Shown in pieces: positions 44,390 to 58,242 of a stretch of 64,000 nt of DNA; positions within the stretch are counted from its first letter, which is position 1, and the number at the start of each line of letters is the position of its first letter. Position numbers and translations under genes: made by a program. Source of the DNA: Bidens hawaiensis (Eukaryota > Streptophyta > Magnoliopsida > Asterales > Asteraceae); the NCBI GenBank assembly GCA_021521415.1, contig JAIQDT010001651.1:248001-312000 (forward strand), in the 5' to 3' direction. Under the pieces are notes generated by a model. It saw only the letters and a list, made by a program, of their open reading frames with translations. It had not been told where the DNA came from and ran no database searches.

Positions 44390-45500
44390 GTTAGCAAACC
44401 TTTCTCGGTAATTGTCAAGGTAAATCTTGCAAAGTATGCTCAGTATATTTCACTTGTTCAAAGCTTACTCGATTATAATTTTGGTATAAGAAGTTAAAGG
44501 TGAAGGAAGCCCCTGAAATACATGATTGCTTGAGAACCAAATCACAAGTTGAAATAATCAAGTATAAAACATCAAACAGGCAACATTTCTAGGAATCAAT
44601 TAAGACACCCAAGTAACATACTTCTAATTATATACTCTGTTCGTATCACCAACCTTACCCGAAAAAAATGTTAACTAATCAGTCAAGTATACTTTGATGC
44701 AAAGTATGCCCGACAAACTTTCAAGAATGCATTGTGCTAGAAAAGGATTCATATCACAAAGTGTACTCAGAAAGTTTGATTGAAATTATCAAGTATATTA
44801 GGGGAACATTTGAGAATCCAAAGTGTGCCCAAAATCCAAAGTGTGTTCGGTACTCCAAGTTTGCTCAAAAATACTTGTAATTTCGACGATACATATTCAC
44901 ATCAATCATTAAGTGTGCTAGAATATGAAATGTATCATTTTCAAGCAAACACTTAAAAATAAAGAGCTTTCTCGAAATTAAGCAATCAAATCACAAGTGT
45001 GCTAGATAGTTCAAAACATCAAGGCTTGCTCTGTTATTCACACAGCTTGCTCGGTAGACTAAAGGTAATAAAACTAAGGTCACAAAGCTTGCTAGTGAAT
45101 AGTAACACATTGAATAGCTTGCTTGTAAATAGTTAAGTAAACAAATATCAAGTATGCTCGGAAAACTTAACTAAAGAAAAGCTTGCTTGAATTTGCACAT
45201 ACAACATATAGGATGCAAAGCTTGCTCAGAACAAGAAATGTCAGTCACAGTTTAGTGTGCCCGAAAATTTTATACTTGTCAAAGCTTTCTTGGAAACACA
45301 TTCACATCATGTCAAGTCTGTTCGGTAAGTTGAGTTGAGTACGCTCTACCCGGAAGGTGTAAACACTTCAAAGCATGCCCGAAAATCATATGCTTAGACT
45401 TAGCCTTCTCGGAAAGGTTATAATACATCCAACCTTGTCCGAAAATACATATTCAACTGTTTTGTGCTCGGGAAGGTTAGAAAACATCAAAACTTGCCCG
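44390..45500. repeat. TGCCCGG/TGCTCGG motif array in the pol-env spacer of D
   Basis: Reiterated AAGCTTGCTCGG, AGTGTGCCCGAAA and CCTTGTCCGAAA, more decayed than in C. It lies directly upstream of the candidate promoter. Confidence 0.78.
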
Positions 45501-47326
45501 AAAATACATATTCAACCTTTTGAAGGCAAAATGCAACTCTTTTTGACTTAAACCAATTATCAACTGAATTTTTCATTAAGGGTCATTGTTTAAGAGCAAA
45601 TGGTGCATTTAGAGATCAAATTTCAGTTATATTTCCTTTCAAGACAATTTCTTTCTTTTTACTGAAAAGATCTCAGGAATGGGATCATATTGACTAAATT
45701 TCTTCTCAATACTTCATTCTCAGCTTTATTCTAACATAATAGACAGGTTAACAGAAGGTACTAACTTTGCATGAATTTCATTGTTTTGGTGATATGCTTA
45801 AGGTTCAATTTGTAGCTTAATACATAAATGGATAAAACTTATTGTACTATGATGCTTCATATCTCTTCTCAAGGCTTATTTGGCTTTCTCCAGATCACCC
45901 CAATTCGACTCCAACCCCCTGATATTTGGTCAAAAGTTTTGTTTATGACATAACTTATTTATAATTTTTGGCTTTTCTTTTCAAAACATCTAAAGGTTGA
46001 ACGTTGGACTTACATGTCATCTGGACTTACAAGCCTTTCATTCGGGGCATGACAGGATTTATTTCAATCCCCTAGTCCCTGTAGTTCTGTTTAAACCCTT
46101 TTTGTTTGACAATCTTTAAACTTTATATACTTATCAACTTTTGGTTGATTTATTATCCTTTTTCATTTTTTTCTTGTCAATTTTTTTATATCATTTATCA
46201 TATTTGTTATGTGTCATAGATAAAAGATGTTTCATTTTGGTGACCAAATACCAACGGGCTTGTGTATGACTGGATATTCAGTTTTCTGCCTATCATGTGG
46301 AGAGATGTATATTGAAACATGCATATTCAACAATGTATCTCCACATTAAGTTTAGCATTTTCATTATGTTTATATCACCTTAACTTTTACATCATCATGA
46401 AAAACAACCATACATGCTAATGACTGTACTAAAAGTCCTTTTAGCCTATTAAATCCATGTTATCAGCATAAGTAGTCAATGTACTATCATTTCCCATTTT
46501 TTCTTCAATCACCCCACTTACTCTTAGCTTCTAGGTTAATAGCTATCCTATTTTGTCTGACAATTGTCAGCAGGACCAAACACACATATGTATATGTCCT
46601 TTTGGCTTAGAGTCAATGGCATAGTTTCACGTGAAAGAGTCAATTAAAATTGCCCCAAATGCTTTCAGACTTTAGGTTAATGGCTATTCTTTGCACTAAT
46701 AAATAGATGTAAGGACCAAACATATACAAGTATATGTCCCTCTGTCTTGAGCAAATGACTTAATATTTAGCAAAAGTAATTCTTTTGAGATCTTTCCTTT
46801 TAAAATCCTTTTTAGCTTCTATAAAGCTTGAACTGAATAATCTTATAATGTCTTTGAACCATAATCAACTTGCTCATGTTTTGTCAAAATAGTGTGATTA
46901 TGCAAAATTCATTAGAAAAATTTGGTTGATCATTTAATTTTGACATAAAAACTCACTTTGACACAAACAGTTGCCACATAATCAAATCTTAATCATACAT
47001 AACATCATCAAGACAAGCAGACAGTACTAACATTCAGAGTCAACATATCCTAATAACATCATATGATCAGATAATACACATAATCAAACACACAAGTATT
47101 ATATCAGATAAGCAGATAATCAAGTAATTCAACATACTCATCATGGCATCCTACTAGTCAACTAATAAGTAAACTTGAACATAAAAAACACTCAAATTTG
47201 TACAGATTATCACAAAAGCACATATCAGTCAACACAAAAAGTATCATATTCAAACACATTCAGAAGCAACATTCATTATGACTTTGAGAAGATTTTCAGT
47301 TTGCACAGTCAAGCACACATCATGAA
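45501..47326 (-). other. AT-rich spacer after pol, Sirevirus D
   Basis: About 1.8 kb homologous to C 27400-29273. No supportable gene. Confidence 0.7.
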
Positions 47327-50300
47327 TCAGATTTCATCAGAGTTGATCATTCCCAGGGCTTTCAGAAGAAAGTTGAACCTGGTTCTATCAAGTGGTTTTG
47401 TTAATATGTCAGCCAAATTCTCACTTGTATCAACTCTGGTGACTTCAATAAAACCTTTTTCACTACAATCTCTTATGAAGTGATGCCTGATTTCAATGTG
47501 CTTGGTTTTGGAATGTTACACATGATTCTTAACAATAAAAGATGCAGCAGTATTATCAATGTAAATAGGGGTGTTTAGAAAGTTCAAACCGTAATCCAGC
47601 ATCTGATTTTGAATCCACAACATTTGAGCACAGCAAACAGATGCAGCAATGTATTCAGCTTCTGCAATTGAAATTGACACAGTGGTTTGCTTCTTGCATT
47701 GCCATGACACCAATCTGTCACCCAAGAATTGACAACCTCCAGATGTAGACATCCTGCTTAAATTGCATCCATCATAATCACTATATGTGTAAGCAATCAA
47801 ATCAAATGACTGGTTCTTTGGATACAAAATCCCCAAGTCAGGTCTTCTCTTCAAATATCTAAAAATTATCTTGACAGCATTCATATGAGAAACTTTAAGG
47901 CAGGACTGCAATCTTGCACAGAAACACACAGCAAACATGATGTCAGGTCTTGAAGCAGTCAGATACATCAAAGATCTAATCTTGGCTTTGTATTCATGTT
48001 CATCCACTGGCTCTCCCTTTTCATCAGCTACCATCTTTTCTTTTGAATCTATTGGAGTTGAAGCTGTCTTCAGATCATTGCACTTGAACTTGTCAAGAAT
48101 GTCTTGTACATACATGGACTAATAAATGAATATTCTATCAGCCTTTTGCTGAACTTGCAAGCCAAGGAAGAAGTTCATTTCTCCCATTTAATTCATGCTA
48201 TACTTGGACTTCATTACCTCTTCAAACTCCTTATACATTCTTTCATTGGTTGACCCAAAGATGACGTCATCCACATAGACTTGCAACAAGAGTAAATATC
48301 TTCCTTCTCTTTTGTAGAAGAGTGTCTTGTCAATGGTTTCCCTTTGGAAATCATTTTCAAGAAGATGATTTGATAGCTCATCATACCAGGCTCTTGGAGC
48401 CCGCTGAAGTCCATACAAGGCTTTGTTTAGCTTATAAACCTTTTTAAAAAAATAGGGTCTTCAAAGCCTGGTGGGTGAGCAACATAAACCTACTCTTCTA
48501 TTTTAACATTGAGGAAGGCAGACTTTACATCTAGTTGGAATACCCTAATGTTCTTTCAGGCAGCATAAGCTAGAAAAATTCTTATTGCTTCAAGTCTAGA
48601 AACAGGTGAAAAGACTTCCTCAAAGTCAATCCCTTCTTCTTGTAGGAATCCCAAAGCAACAGGTCTAGCTTTATTCTTAATCACAATACACCTTTCATCC
48701 TTTTTATTTCTGAAAAAACATTTGGTTCCAATTGCATGTTTGTTTCTTGGCCTATCTACTAATTCCCAAATATGTAGATCTCTAAACTGAGCCAACTCCT
48801 CTTGCATTGCTTCTACCCAACTGTTGTCTTTTAGAGCTTGAACAATGTTCTTTGGTTCTATTTGGGATAGAAAGAAGGAGTACAAATAGATATTTGCAGA
48901 TTCAGAATGACTTCTAGTTAATCTTTCATTAATATCTCCAATGATATTTTCAGAGGGATGATTCTTTTCAACAAATGGGGTTTGAATAATCATATATGTA
49001 GACACCATAGTGTCAAGATTTGATTCATTGAGATCTGGTCCTTCAATGATCAAATCAGTGGTCGCATCATGAAACACTTGGGTTTCAGCATTGTTTACTT
49101 GTGAAGTAGATGCACCACTATTTCTCATTTGTACTCTTTGAAACAGATCTTCAAATCTAGCTCTTCTTGCTGGATCATCATCATTTGATGGGTTGCTTAG
49201 ATCTTCCTCATTTTGAGGTTGATCAGGTTATGCATCCTGATTGTCTTGTACATCATTCACCTGATCTTGTTCTTGATTGTTGTCTTAAACTTGCTCTTCA
49301 TTACTACTTGAGGGATTCTTTATGAATGAATATTCCTTTTCTTTGCTAGCAACCTTTTTCCACAACTTTTCCAAATCCAATGCCTTCTTACTTGATTCTT
49401 CAATTGCACTGGTTTTGTAAAAGGATTCATCATAGTCCTAAGAATAAATCTTGAAAGACTTGATCAGCTTTTCTAAATCAAATAGCCATGAAGCACCATC
49501 AACTGTGTTGAATTGGTTTTCATTGAAAACCACATCTGAGGATACAATTACAACTAGATAATCTTTCACATACACTCTGTAGGCCTTTGAGTGTGTAGAG
49601 TAGCCTACAAAGAAACAATCTAAGGATTTAGCTTGAAACTTGTTCAAGTAATCCTTTGTGTTTAAGAGTGAAAATTTGCATCCAAAAGCTTTGAAAAACT
49701 TGATATAGGGTTTTCTTTTGTAGAAAATTTCATATGGAGTCTTGTTGTGACTTTTGTTTATAAGGACTCTGTTCTGAACATAGCATGCTGTGTTAATAGC
49801 TTCTGCCCAAAATGTGACAGGTAGATTAGCATCAGCGAGCATGGTTCTTGCCGCTTCAATGAGTGTTCTATTTCTTCTTTCAACAACACCAATTTGTTCA
49901 GGAGTTCTTGGAGCTGAAAATTGTTGAAGTATTCCTTTTTTTTTTGCAAAACTCTTCAATCACTCCATTCTTGAACTCGGTTCCATAGTCATTTCTAATC
50001 ACTTTAACCCTTTTGTCTAGTTGATTTTCAGTTCTGTTGACACAGTTCATAATGTATTCATAAGCCTCATCTTTTGTACTTAGGAAATAAACACAAGTCT
50101 ATCTTGAGTAGTTATCAATGATCACAAGACAGTATCTTTTGTTTCCAATGCTTGGTACACTCACATGACCAAAGAGATCCATGTGAAGCATTTCAAGCAC
50201 TTGATCAATTGAGTTGATGAGTTTAGTCTTATGAGAAGACTTATGCTGCTTTCCTTTCTGACATGAGACACAGTTGTCATCCAGTTTAAATTCTCTTGTT

Positions 50301-51184
50301 GGTAAGCCAATGACATGCTCACCTTTGACCAACTTGTTCATGTTCTTGAGATTGACATGGCACAGTTTCCTATGCCACAACTTTGATTCATTTTCAGTAG
50401 CTTTAGAAACAAATCATGTGCCACCCCTTGAAATAGCATCCTTCATGTTAAGCTCATATAGATTGCCATTTCTAGAAGCCATCATCATGATCATGTCAGG
50501 TGGTATAACATATTCAGGTTTCAATATGAAACAATGTGAATCATTAACGCCAACTTTATAACCCTTAGCATACATTTGTGATATACTTAAGAGATTAAAT
50601 TGAAGACCTTCCACATAAAAGACATTGTCAAAAGTGACTTTTCCATTTGTCAAGATTCCTTTTCCAACTATTTTCCTCCATTCTCATCACTACCAAATGC
50701 CACTGGTCCCTCAAACTTCTCTTCATAGTTGACAAGTGACCTCTTGCCACAACTCATGTGCCTAGAACATCCACTGTCTAAGTACCATACTTCATTCACA
50801 TAAGTGGACTGTTCCTGCACAATCAAAGAGAAAGTTGTTAGTTAGAGGATGAAGTGCAAGATATCACTTCTTGCAAATCATCAGCTTCATTTTCAACAGC
50901 ATCATTGAGAGTGAGTGTTGTAGGTTCAGGTTCTTCATAAGTGACTTCAATGTGATCTGAATCATCAGTTTCATATCCACATTCTCTTGGAGTCTTTACA
51001 AAAGAAATTGTACTTTCACACTCATAAACTTAATAGTCTTTCTTGTTTGAAAATTCTCTTACATCCATACTTATTTCCTTTTTGATTTCAACTTTAGGTT
51101 TCCATAGAAAACCTTGAGGTTCATAACCATATTTCAACAATAGTTCTCATCTCCAGTTAATTCAGTAGGTTTCTTTCTATGAAG
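47327..51184 (-). pseudogene. pol: Sirevirus D pol: protease, integrase, RT, RNase H
   Basis: Protease motif WYLDSGCSRHM near 50770 keeps the catalytic DSG that C has lost. Integrase zinc region at 50099-50380, core with HMDLFG and GVVERRNRTL (49438-49959), C-terminal CFFVGYSTHSKAYRV. RT at 48188-49128 with VYVDDVIFGS intact. RNase H at 47327-48115 ends NSDEI-TGA. Breaks include a run of ten T bases near 49940 with a frame change, a TAG-type stop near 50100, frame changes near 48540 and 48440, and a TAA near 47516 where C has Gln. The N-terminal linker before the protease is cut by A3. Confidence 0.9.
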
Positions 51185-51986
51185 TGTTGAGTTTTAGCAA
51201 GATTATAAAAGTCCAAAATAACATTTATTAAGGAAAACGCAGCGGAAGATATTAGTTTTAAATCTTGTTTTTACCATACACATAAACCTGTTTATGTTAA
51301 ACCCAATCCAGGATCCATATACGATTATGCATGCTATCAAAACCACAACCATACATACCTTCAAATCAAGAAATCTTGAAGGAGATGATGATTGTGAGCG
51401 GCTAGAATCCAAGGAAAGGAATCCTCAAGCTTGTATACCCGACAAGCTCCAACAAACACTTTGGTTGCTAGGGTCCTACAACACTTGATACAAGAACAAC
51501 CCTTGTTCTTGTTCTTCTTCTTTTTCTCGGCTCTTAGGAGAGAAAAGAGAGATAGCAAAGTGTGTGTGTCAGAGAGATGTTTGCAAGAAGTGAAGATCCA
51601 ATAGATCCTCTTGCATGTTATTGAAACCAACAAAAGGAATATGTAGAGAGAGAGGAGGAGGGTCGACCCCCTTAAGGGATTTTCCCCCAAAAACTCAAAC
51701 CCAATTTTTGTTAACTTTCATTTTAACATATTATTATTATTATTTATCCAAATAAATAATAAATCTCTAATATAAATTATCCATATAATTTACTTAACAC
51801 ACATATGCAAATATTTAGAAAACCCATTTTCAAAATATACAAGTGTTGATAATCATTACATAGATCATATCTAATAATAATTATCGTGGTGTTTGTCTAG
51901 CTTGTTATTGGGTATGACCCGACTTGCATCAATACGTACTAGCCACAACAACTCTAATATGTGTCTTGGGCAGATCAATTGCAACA
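51185..51986 (-). repeat. 3' LTR of copia A3
   Basis: 802 bp, from TGTTGCAATTGATC to CTCAACA on the minus strand. It is more diverged from A1 and A2 than those are from each other. The PPT complement ATCTCCCACTT follows at 51987. Confidence 0.9.
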
Positions 51987-52761
51987 ATCTCCCACTTGCG
52001 CAAGATACATAGAAGATTGATACAGATAGCAAATACCGCCTAACAACGGTTTACTATCCCTAATATGCATGACGAAGTGCCATTCAATAACATCATCCCC
52101 TTCAAGTCCCATACTTGAATGATTTAGGTGAAACTATCATTTATCCTTTTGTCTCAAATGTCATGTTAAATCCAGAGACACAGAGTGATCATTCTCTGTT
52201 GATTTAACTTTTCAGGCCTTAGACATTTAACTCTCAACGAATAAGAGGGAAAAATCCCCTATTGACTACATACGTCTTTCACTATCACCTTGTATTACTC
52301 TTGAGCTTAGCCTTATGTACTGACATATTTCAGATCCACGAAGAACTAAGTCAAAGAATAATAGTCAGTGAATATCAAGACCCTATATGTATCTCAGGTC
52401 GGAGGATACTATGATGTTCACCTTTTCTCAATGTTTACTTATGATCACAAATCGCAAGGATTCCCTGCAGTAAAATTGAGGGCGGGTCAGTCCCATATTT
52501 ATCACATAAATATCTATGAACCTTGGCAGCAACCCATTGTATATTCATACCTCATGAATATCTACCAATCCAAGTTCATAATAGTCTTACTTTCATATTT
52601 GTTCCCACAACTATGATCGACTACGGATGATTAGAATAATTTAAAATATTCACGGATTTAAACATACTAAAATGGAGCATAACTCAAGAACATGACCATA
52701 ACCAAAACCATATGATTGATTTAAAATAAAAATGTTCCAATATCCAAATACAAAATTCTAA
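51987..52761 (-). other. 3' untranslated region of copia A3
   Basis: 775 bp homologous to that of A0 and A1. No ORF. Confidence 0.85.
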
Positions 52762-55549
52762 TCAAATCCAATCACTAGAATATCGAAGTCCTAAGGCGCA
52801 AGTATAACCCTCATGCTTCGGCCTTTTAAGGAGTTTCGTGAATGGGTCCGCATTGTTTTGATCAGTGTGAAATTTGCGAATACATATCTTTCTTTTTTCA
52901 ACTTCATCCCTTATGTAGTTGAATCTCCGCTCAATGTGCCTTGTCTTTTGATGTGCACGAGGTTCCTTGATTTGAGCAATCGCACCCTCGTTGTCACAAA
53001 AGATTTCTAGAGGGTCCTGAATGGTACAGACCACTCCTAGATCGGCAATGAACTTTCTAATCCATGCAGCTTCTTGAGCTGCCAAGGAGGCGGCGAAGTA
53101 TTCAGATTCAGTGGTGGAAAAGGCGACCAAATCTTCCAGGAGACAACACCACCATTGAGAACAAAAACATATCCCGATTGTGATCAATAATCATCTCCAT
53201 CAGTTTGGAAGCTCGCATTAGTGTAACCCTTTACAACAAGTTCCTCATCACCAGAGCCATATATGAGAAACATGTCCTTAGTCCTCCTAAGGTATTTCGG
53301 TATGCTTTTAACAGCCATCCAATGGCTAGTTCCTGGATTTTGTTGGTATGTACTTATCATGCTCAAGGCGCATGACACATGCGGTCTAGAAAAAATCATG
53401 GCATACATGATGGACCCTATAGCAGATGCATATGGGATCCCACTCATTTTGGCTTGCTCATCCTTTGAGCTTAGACATTGAGAAGCACTCAACATTGTTC
53501 CTTTTTGAATAGGTACCAAACCTTTCTTAGAATTTTTCATCTTGAACCTTTTCAAGATTTTGTCAATGTATGCACTTTGATTCAAACCTATCAACCACCT
53601 TGATCTATCCCTATAGATCCTTATTCCTAGAATATAGGAGGCTTCACCAAGATCCTTAATGGAAAAGCAACTTCCAAGCCAGGCTTTTACACCTTCCAAG
53701 GTTGGAATGTCATTTCCAAATAACAATATGTCATCGACATACAATACCAGAAAGGTAATGATGCTCCTAGTAGCTTTCTTATACACACAAGCTTCATCAG
53801 CGTTTTTGATGAATCCAAATTTCTTGACTTCATCATCAAAATGGCGATTCCAACTCCTAGATGCTTGTTTCAATCCATAGATTGATTTCTTTAACTTTCA
53901 TACTTTATTAGGATGTTGTGGATCGACAAAACGTTCAGGCTGAACCATATAGAAATCTTCCTCAAGGTGTCCATTTAGAAAAGCAGTTTTGACATCCATT
54001 TGCCATATCTCATAGTAATAATATGCAGCTATGGCAAACAATATCCTTATAGACTTTAGCATCGCCACAGGCGAGAAAGTTTCATCATAATCAACTCTTG
54101 AGTTTGAGTGAAACCCTTTGCTACAAGTCTAGCCTTATAAGTATCCAAGTTTCCATGCATATCAGTTTTCTTCTTGAAAACCCACTTACTTCCAACCAGT
54201 TTGGGATTTAGAGGTGGAGCAACCAAGTCCCAAACTTGGTTATCATGCATGGATTGCATCTCAACATTCATGGCTTCCAGCTATGTGTCCCAATCAGATT
54301 GTGACATTGCATATCGGTATGTGGTTGGTTCATCCGAATCTACCACATAGCATCCATCCATGAAAAATCCATATCTCTCAGGTGGGGTGCTAATTCTACC
54401 AGATTTGCGTATGTTTTGTGTGTTTTGATCAACCATTTGATCATCATCAACAACCTCTTGTTGATTGCTAGTGTCAACCAAACGTGTATCGGCTTGAGGT
54501 TCTCGATCCTCATCGAGTTCCACAGTTCTGTTAGTTCCTTCCATAAGGAACCTTCTTTCCAAGAACTTTCCCTTACGAGCTATAAACACTTTATGCTCGC
54601 TTGGATTATAGAAATAATATCCCATCGAATCTTTGGGATACCCTACAAATATACACTTAGTGGATCGACATTCAAGTTAGTCAGGGGTGTAGATCTTAAC
54701 TTAAGCCTCACAACCCCATACCTTTAAATATGATTATGATGGTGCCTTTCCATGCCATATTTCAAAGGGTGTCCTCATCCAGTGACCTATCTCCCCACAA
54801 CCAAAGCATGGATCCTCAACGCTAACCTTTAGCTTCTTTGGTTTTGGCTCCGCCTTTGCCTTTCCCTTGAACCCCTTCTTGACTTGCCAGATACCCATCG
54901 CAAGAACGGGTAAAACCTTTTTACCCATGCCAGCCTCGGCTGTCTTAAGCATTGCGTGAAGCTTACCAATGCTTTTGTCCCATCCGTTCATGTTGTAGTT
55001 CATGACGAATGTCTCAAATCTCTTAGTTAGACCATTTAGGATCAAATCCGTGGCCAACTGCTTTGAGACGGGACAGTTAAGCCGTTCAAGCCAATTAATG
55101 TGGCCCTTCATCTTAAGTACATAAGATGATACATATTGGGTTTCTTCCATATGACATGCATGAAGCGCTCGAACCGTTTCGAAATGCTCAACCCTAGCTT
55201 GAGTAAGGAACATTTCCTTATGCTGGGTAATCATGTCATATGCCCCATGATTTTCGAAATCGTTTTGGATCTCGGGAATCATTGTTCCCAACATGAGGCA
55301 AGAAACCTGCACCGAATCTTCGGTGTATTTCAACCAGTTAGCATAGGCATCCAAGTCGTCAACTTCGGGTTCATCGGGAATAGGATCCTCTATAATATAA
55401 TATTTCTTTTCTTGCTTGAGAACAATTCTCAAGTTTCGGTACCATTCCATGAAATTATTATAGTTTAGACGATCCTTATCCAGAATGGATCTTAGTGATA
55501 AGTTATGCACAGGTAGGATAATTGTGTTTGGTGCATTATTCGCGGTCAT
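52762..55549 (-). pseudogene. Copia A3 gag-pol with internal in-frame deletion
   Basis: Gag starts at 55549 (MTANNAPN) and is open to the zinc knuckle, where CFGCGEIGHWM is fused in frame to RTPFEIWHGKAP of the integrase C-terminus. Compared with A1 this removes the last Cys of the knuckle, the protease and the whole integrase catalytic core, about 400 codons. A stop follows at 54734. The RT region still has YVDDILLFG, and RNase H ends DWI. Further breaks are stops near 54280 and 54050 and frame changes near 53880 and 53185. Confidence 0.93.
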
Positions 55550-55603
55550 CTATAAAAGAGTTTAACAAAGTTCAATTTAGTATTTTCGATATCAATAAAA
55601 TTT

Positions 55604-57928
55604 AGCCTTTCACAGATATCAAACGTCGCATGCTCTTTCCTCATCTTTTCATTTTGTCTTTCCATTTTTTTTGTTGTAGGAGGAAGCAATGGAAGTTTGT
55701 CCACAGTTTCTGGCTTCTTATATCTTCTTTTACTTTCTGCAGCTTGCATTTCTTCATCAGTGATATGATCACTCAAGTCACTTAAGTCATCAACATTCAA
55801 GTCCTCAGAATCAAAGTCATCTTCGGAGACTTGAATTCCAATTGACTTGCCCTCTTTCACATCTTCCTTCACAACAAATTCTCCTTCTTCATTCACTACA
55901 ACCTTCTTGTATAGATCAACAAACACCTCTTTGTCTTGAAATAATTCTCTGAACTGTTGGAGATAACAATCCCTCTTTTCTTTGTCAACTTTAGGTAAGA
56001 AGTTGTTGTTGAATGGTGTCGAAACAGCCTTATACTTGTCTTTCTCACTAACTTGGTTCAAGATGCCACATATGTTTTCTGTGGTGACCAAATTCTTTAA
56101 GAATTCATTTTCAACTCCAAGTTTTATGTTTTTCACCTTCTCTTCTATCAACATCTTTATTAATCCATCAATCTCAGTGGGGTACCTTTGTTGAGCTCTA
56201 TAGCTACTCACACAATCATCTTCTAAGCTTTTGATCTATTCTTCATTAATAACATCACTTGCTTCATATCCATTGGTGATACTTTATTTTCTGAAACACT
56301 CACCCTCTAGCTTGCCTATTTTCATTTTTAAAACAATAATTGTTTCATTTAGGTCAGTGATAGATGATGAGTGTACATGAGAAGATGATGATCCAGCTTC
56401 ATGCTCAATTTTTTCCATGAAAGCTACATTGGCAGCCTTGATGTCATCTTCATGATTATTCCAGTCAAAATCACCATCCTGTTGTGCAGCGACAGCTACA
56501 TTCCCTTGATTTCTTGGTTGAGTTTGATTGGTTCTGTTGTTGTTGTTTTGAGCAGCTTCAAGGAATTGATTTCTTTGGTAATTCTGATTTTGAGGAACAA
56601 ACTGTTGATTGTTTACTTGGGGTTGTTGATAGTTGATGAAGTTTGGGTTATTGTTGTTTCTGTTCTGATTCTGCTGAAAATTCTGTTGGTATTGCTTTTG
56701 ATTTCTTGGCTGGTTTTGAAATTGATTAGCTTGAAAGTTTCTAGGCTGGTTGCATTCCCTTGCAAAGTTTCTTGGCTGTTGGCAGTTGTAACAAATAGCG
56801 TTTGACTTATCAAAACCAATCCTTTCATTTGGTCTAGAGACCAATGATCTTCTAGTCCTATTAAATAACCTCTTGCTTCTCAGTGCTAGCATTGCAGCTT
56901 GCCACTTTAATTCCATATCCTCAAGTTCATCAGCATCTATTTGTTCTAAGTCATCTTGGATGACACTTGTGTGGATCAAGTTCTTTCCCACAAATGCATT
57001 ATATGAATCAGTAAACGTTGAGAAGAGAGCTTGAGTATCATTTGTTTGACTGTTGTTTCCACCAGAATAAGGAACATGTTCATTTTCCATTGAGGCAGAA
57101 TCATTTTCTTCAATAAGTTGGACATTGAACCTCTCCTGATATCCATGGTGACTTGAGCTACCACCAACAGATGATCTAGGTGTGTCTACACCATGTTCTG
57201 TTGGCTCTTCAATGATAGGAATTTGTTGTTGGTTCTTGGAAGTAAAATTTCCCATGGGTGCAATTAATGCATTGGAAACATTAAAGCAAGGCTTTTCTTG
57301 ATCATCTCATTGTCAATCATTTCTATCTCAGCACCCTGAAGGAAGCACAGTACATCATCCACTTCAAATAATTGAAGTTGGGCTTTTGGAGGATGAATTT
57401 GCAGGCAGTGTACCATTCCTTAGGCAATGAAGTTAGCAGCTTGGTATTCAGATCAAAATCAGTCATGACATAGTCAGTTGTTCGTAGGTCATTCACAATG
57501 GCTAAAAATCTTTCAAGGATGGACTTCAACCTTTCTCCATCTTTGTATTTAAATCTTTCAAGCTGTTGGTTGAGTCATTGCTTCTTAATGTTCTTCAGCT
57601 AAGTGTTTCCCTCGAACATTTCAAGGATTGCATCATACATCTTCTTTGCAGTAGGATGATGTGCAACCTTGGTAAGTATCTCCCATGACAGTCCTAGCTT
57701 GATCATTGCTAAGGCCCTGCCATCCACTTTCCTCATCCTATCTCTAAAAACACCATTAGTAGCTGCACCTTCAGTGGGTTGTGGCCCGTTTTTGATTGAG
57801 TTTCACATGTCTACATCATTGTAGCACACAGCCGCTTCAAATAGAACTTTCCATTTGGTGAAGTTTTCCTGCCCATAGAGTCTAGGTATTTTGTTAGTGG
57901 ACACTTCTTGTTGCTCAAGACCAGACAT
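55604..57928 (-). pseudogene. gag: Sirevirus D gag
   Basis: Starts MSGLEQQEVSTNKIPRL at 57928. The central part (56284-57255) is one open frame of 323 codons with KWQAAMLALRSKRLFNRT and a zinc knuckle that reads CYNCQQPRNFAREC: the His is Asn, so zinc binding should fail. An Asn/Gln tract, coiled-coil-like region and acidic region follow. Stops near 57803 and 56284 and frame changes between 57260 and 57800 break it. It ends at the A3 deletion. Confidence 0.9.
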
Positions 57929-58228
57929 TTTGGTTGAATGAAAAACAGAAACAGAGTAAAAACTCAATGTTTTATATGAAAACAATCAGATCTGACAATC
58001 AAATCCTCATATCTGATGAATCTGATCTGATTAGACTAAGAAATGATAATAAAGATGTAAACTTTAACTAAAATAAGGAAAAGAAAACACCAAATATCAG
58101 TAGATCTGGACGGATAAGATGAACAGAGTAGCTGACATCACTCTCCAATGGAACAGTGCTCTACTTACGTCATTGTTCTTCAACAGATCTTCAATCAGCA
58201 ACAAATCTTTCAAATCAGCAATCAACAA

Positions 58229-58240
58229 GCTCTGATACCA
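58229..58240 (-). promoter_or_regulatory. Primer-binding site of Sirevirus D
   Basis: Minus-strand TGGTATCAGAGC, two bases after the LTR end. The leader to the gag ATG (57929-58228) has no ORF. Confidence 0.93.
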
Positions 58241-58242
58241 CT

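Larger units (their letters stand above)
51185..55603 (-). mobile_element. Copia A3, 5' LTR deleted
   Basis: 3' LTR (51185-51986), PPT, 3' untranslated stretch, pol fragments and gag. The 5' LTR, PBS and most of the leader are missing: A-family leader runs to about 55603 and then the sequence is D gag-pol. Several hundred bases of D (including its second zinc knuckle) disappeared in the same event. Confidence 0.9.
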
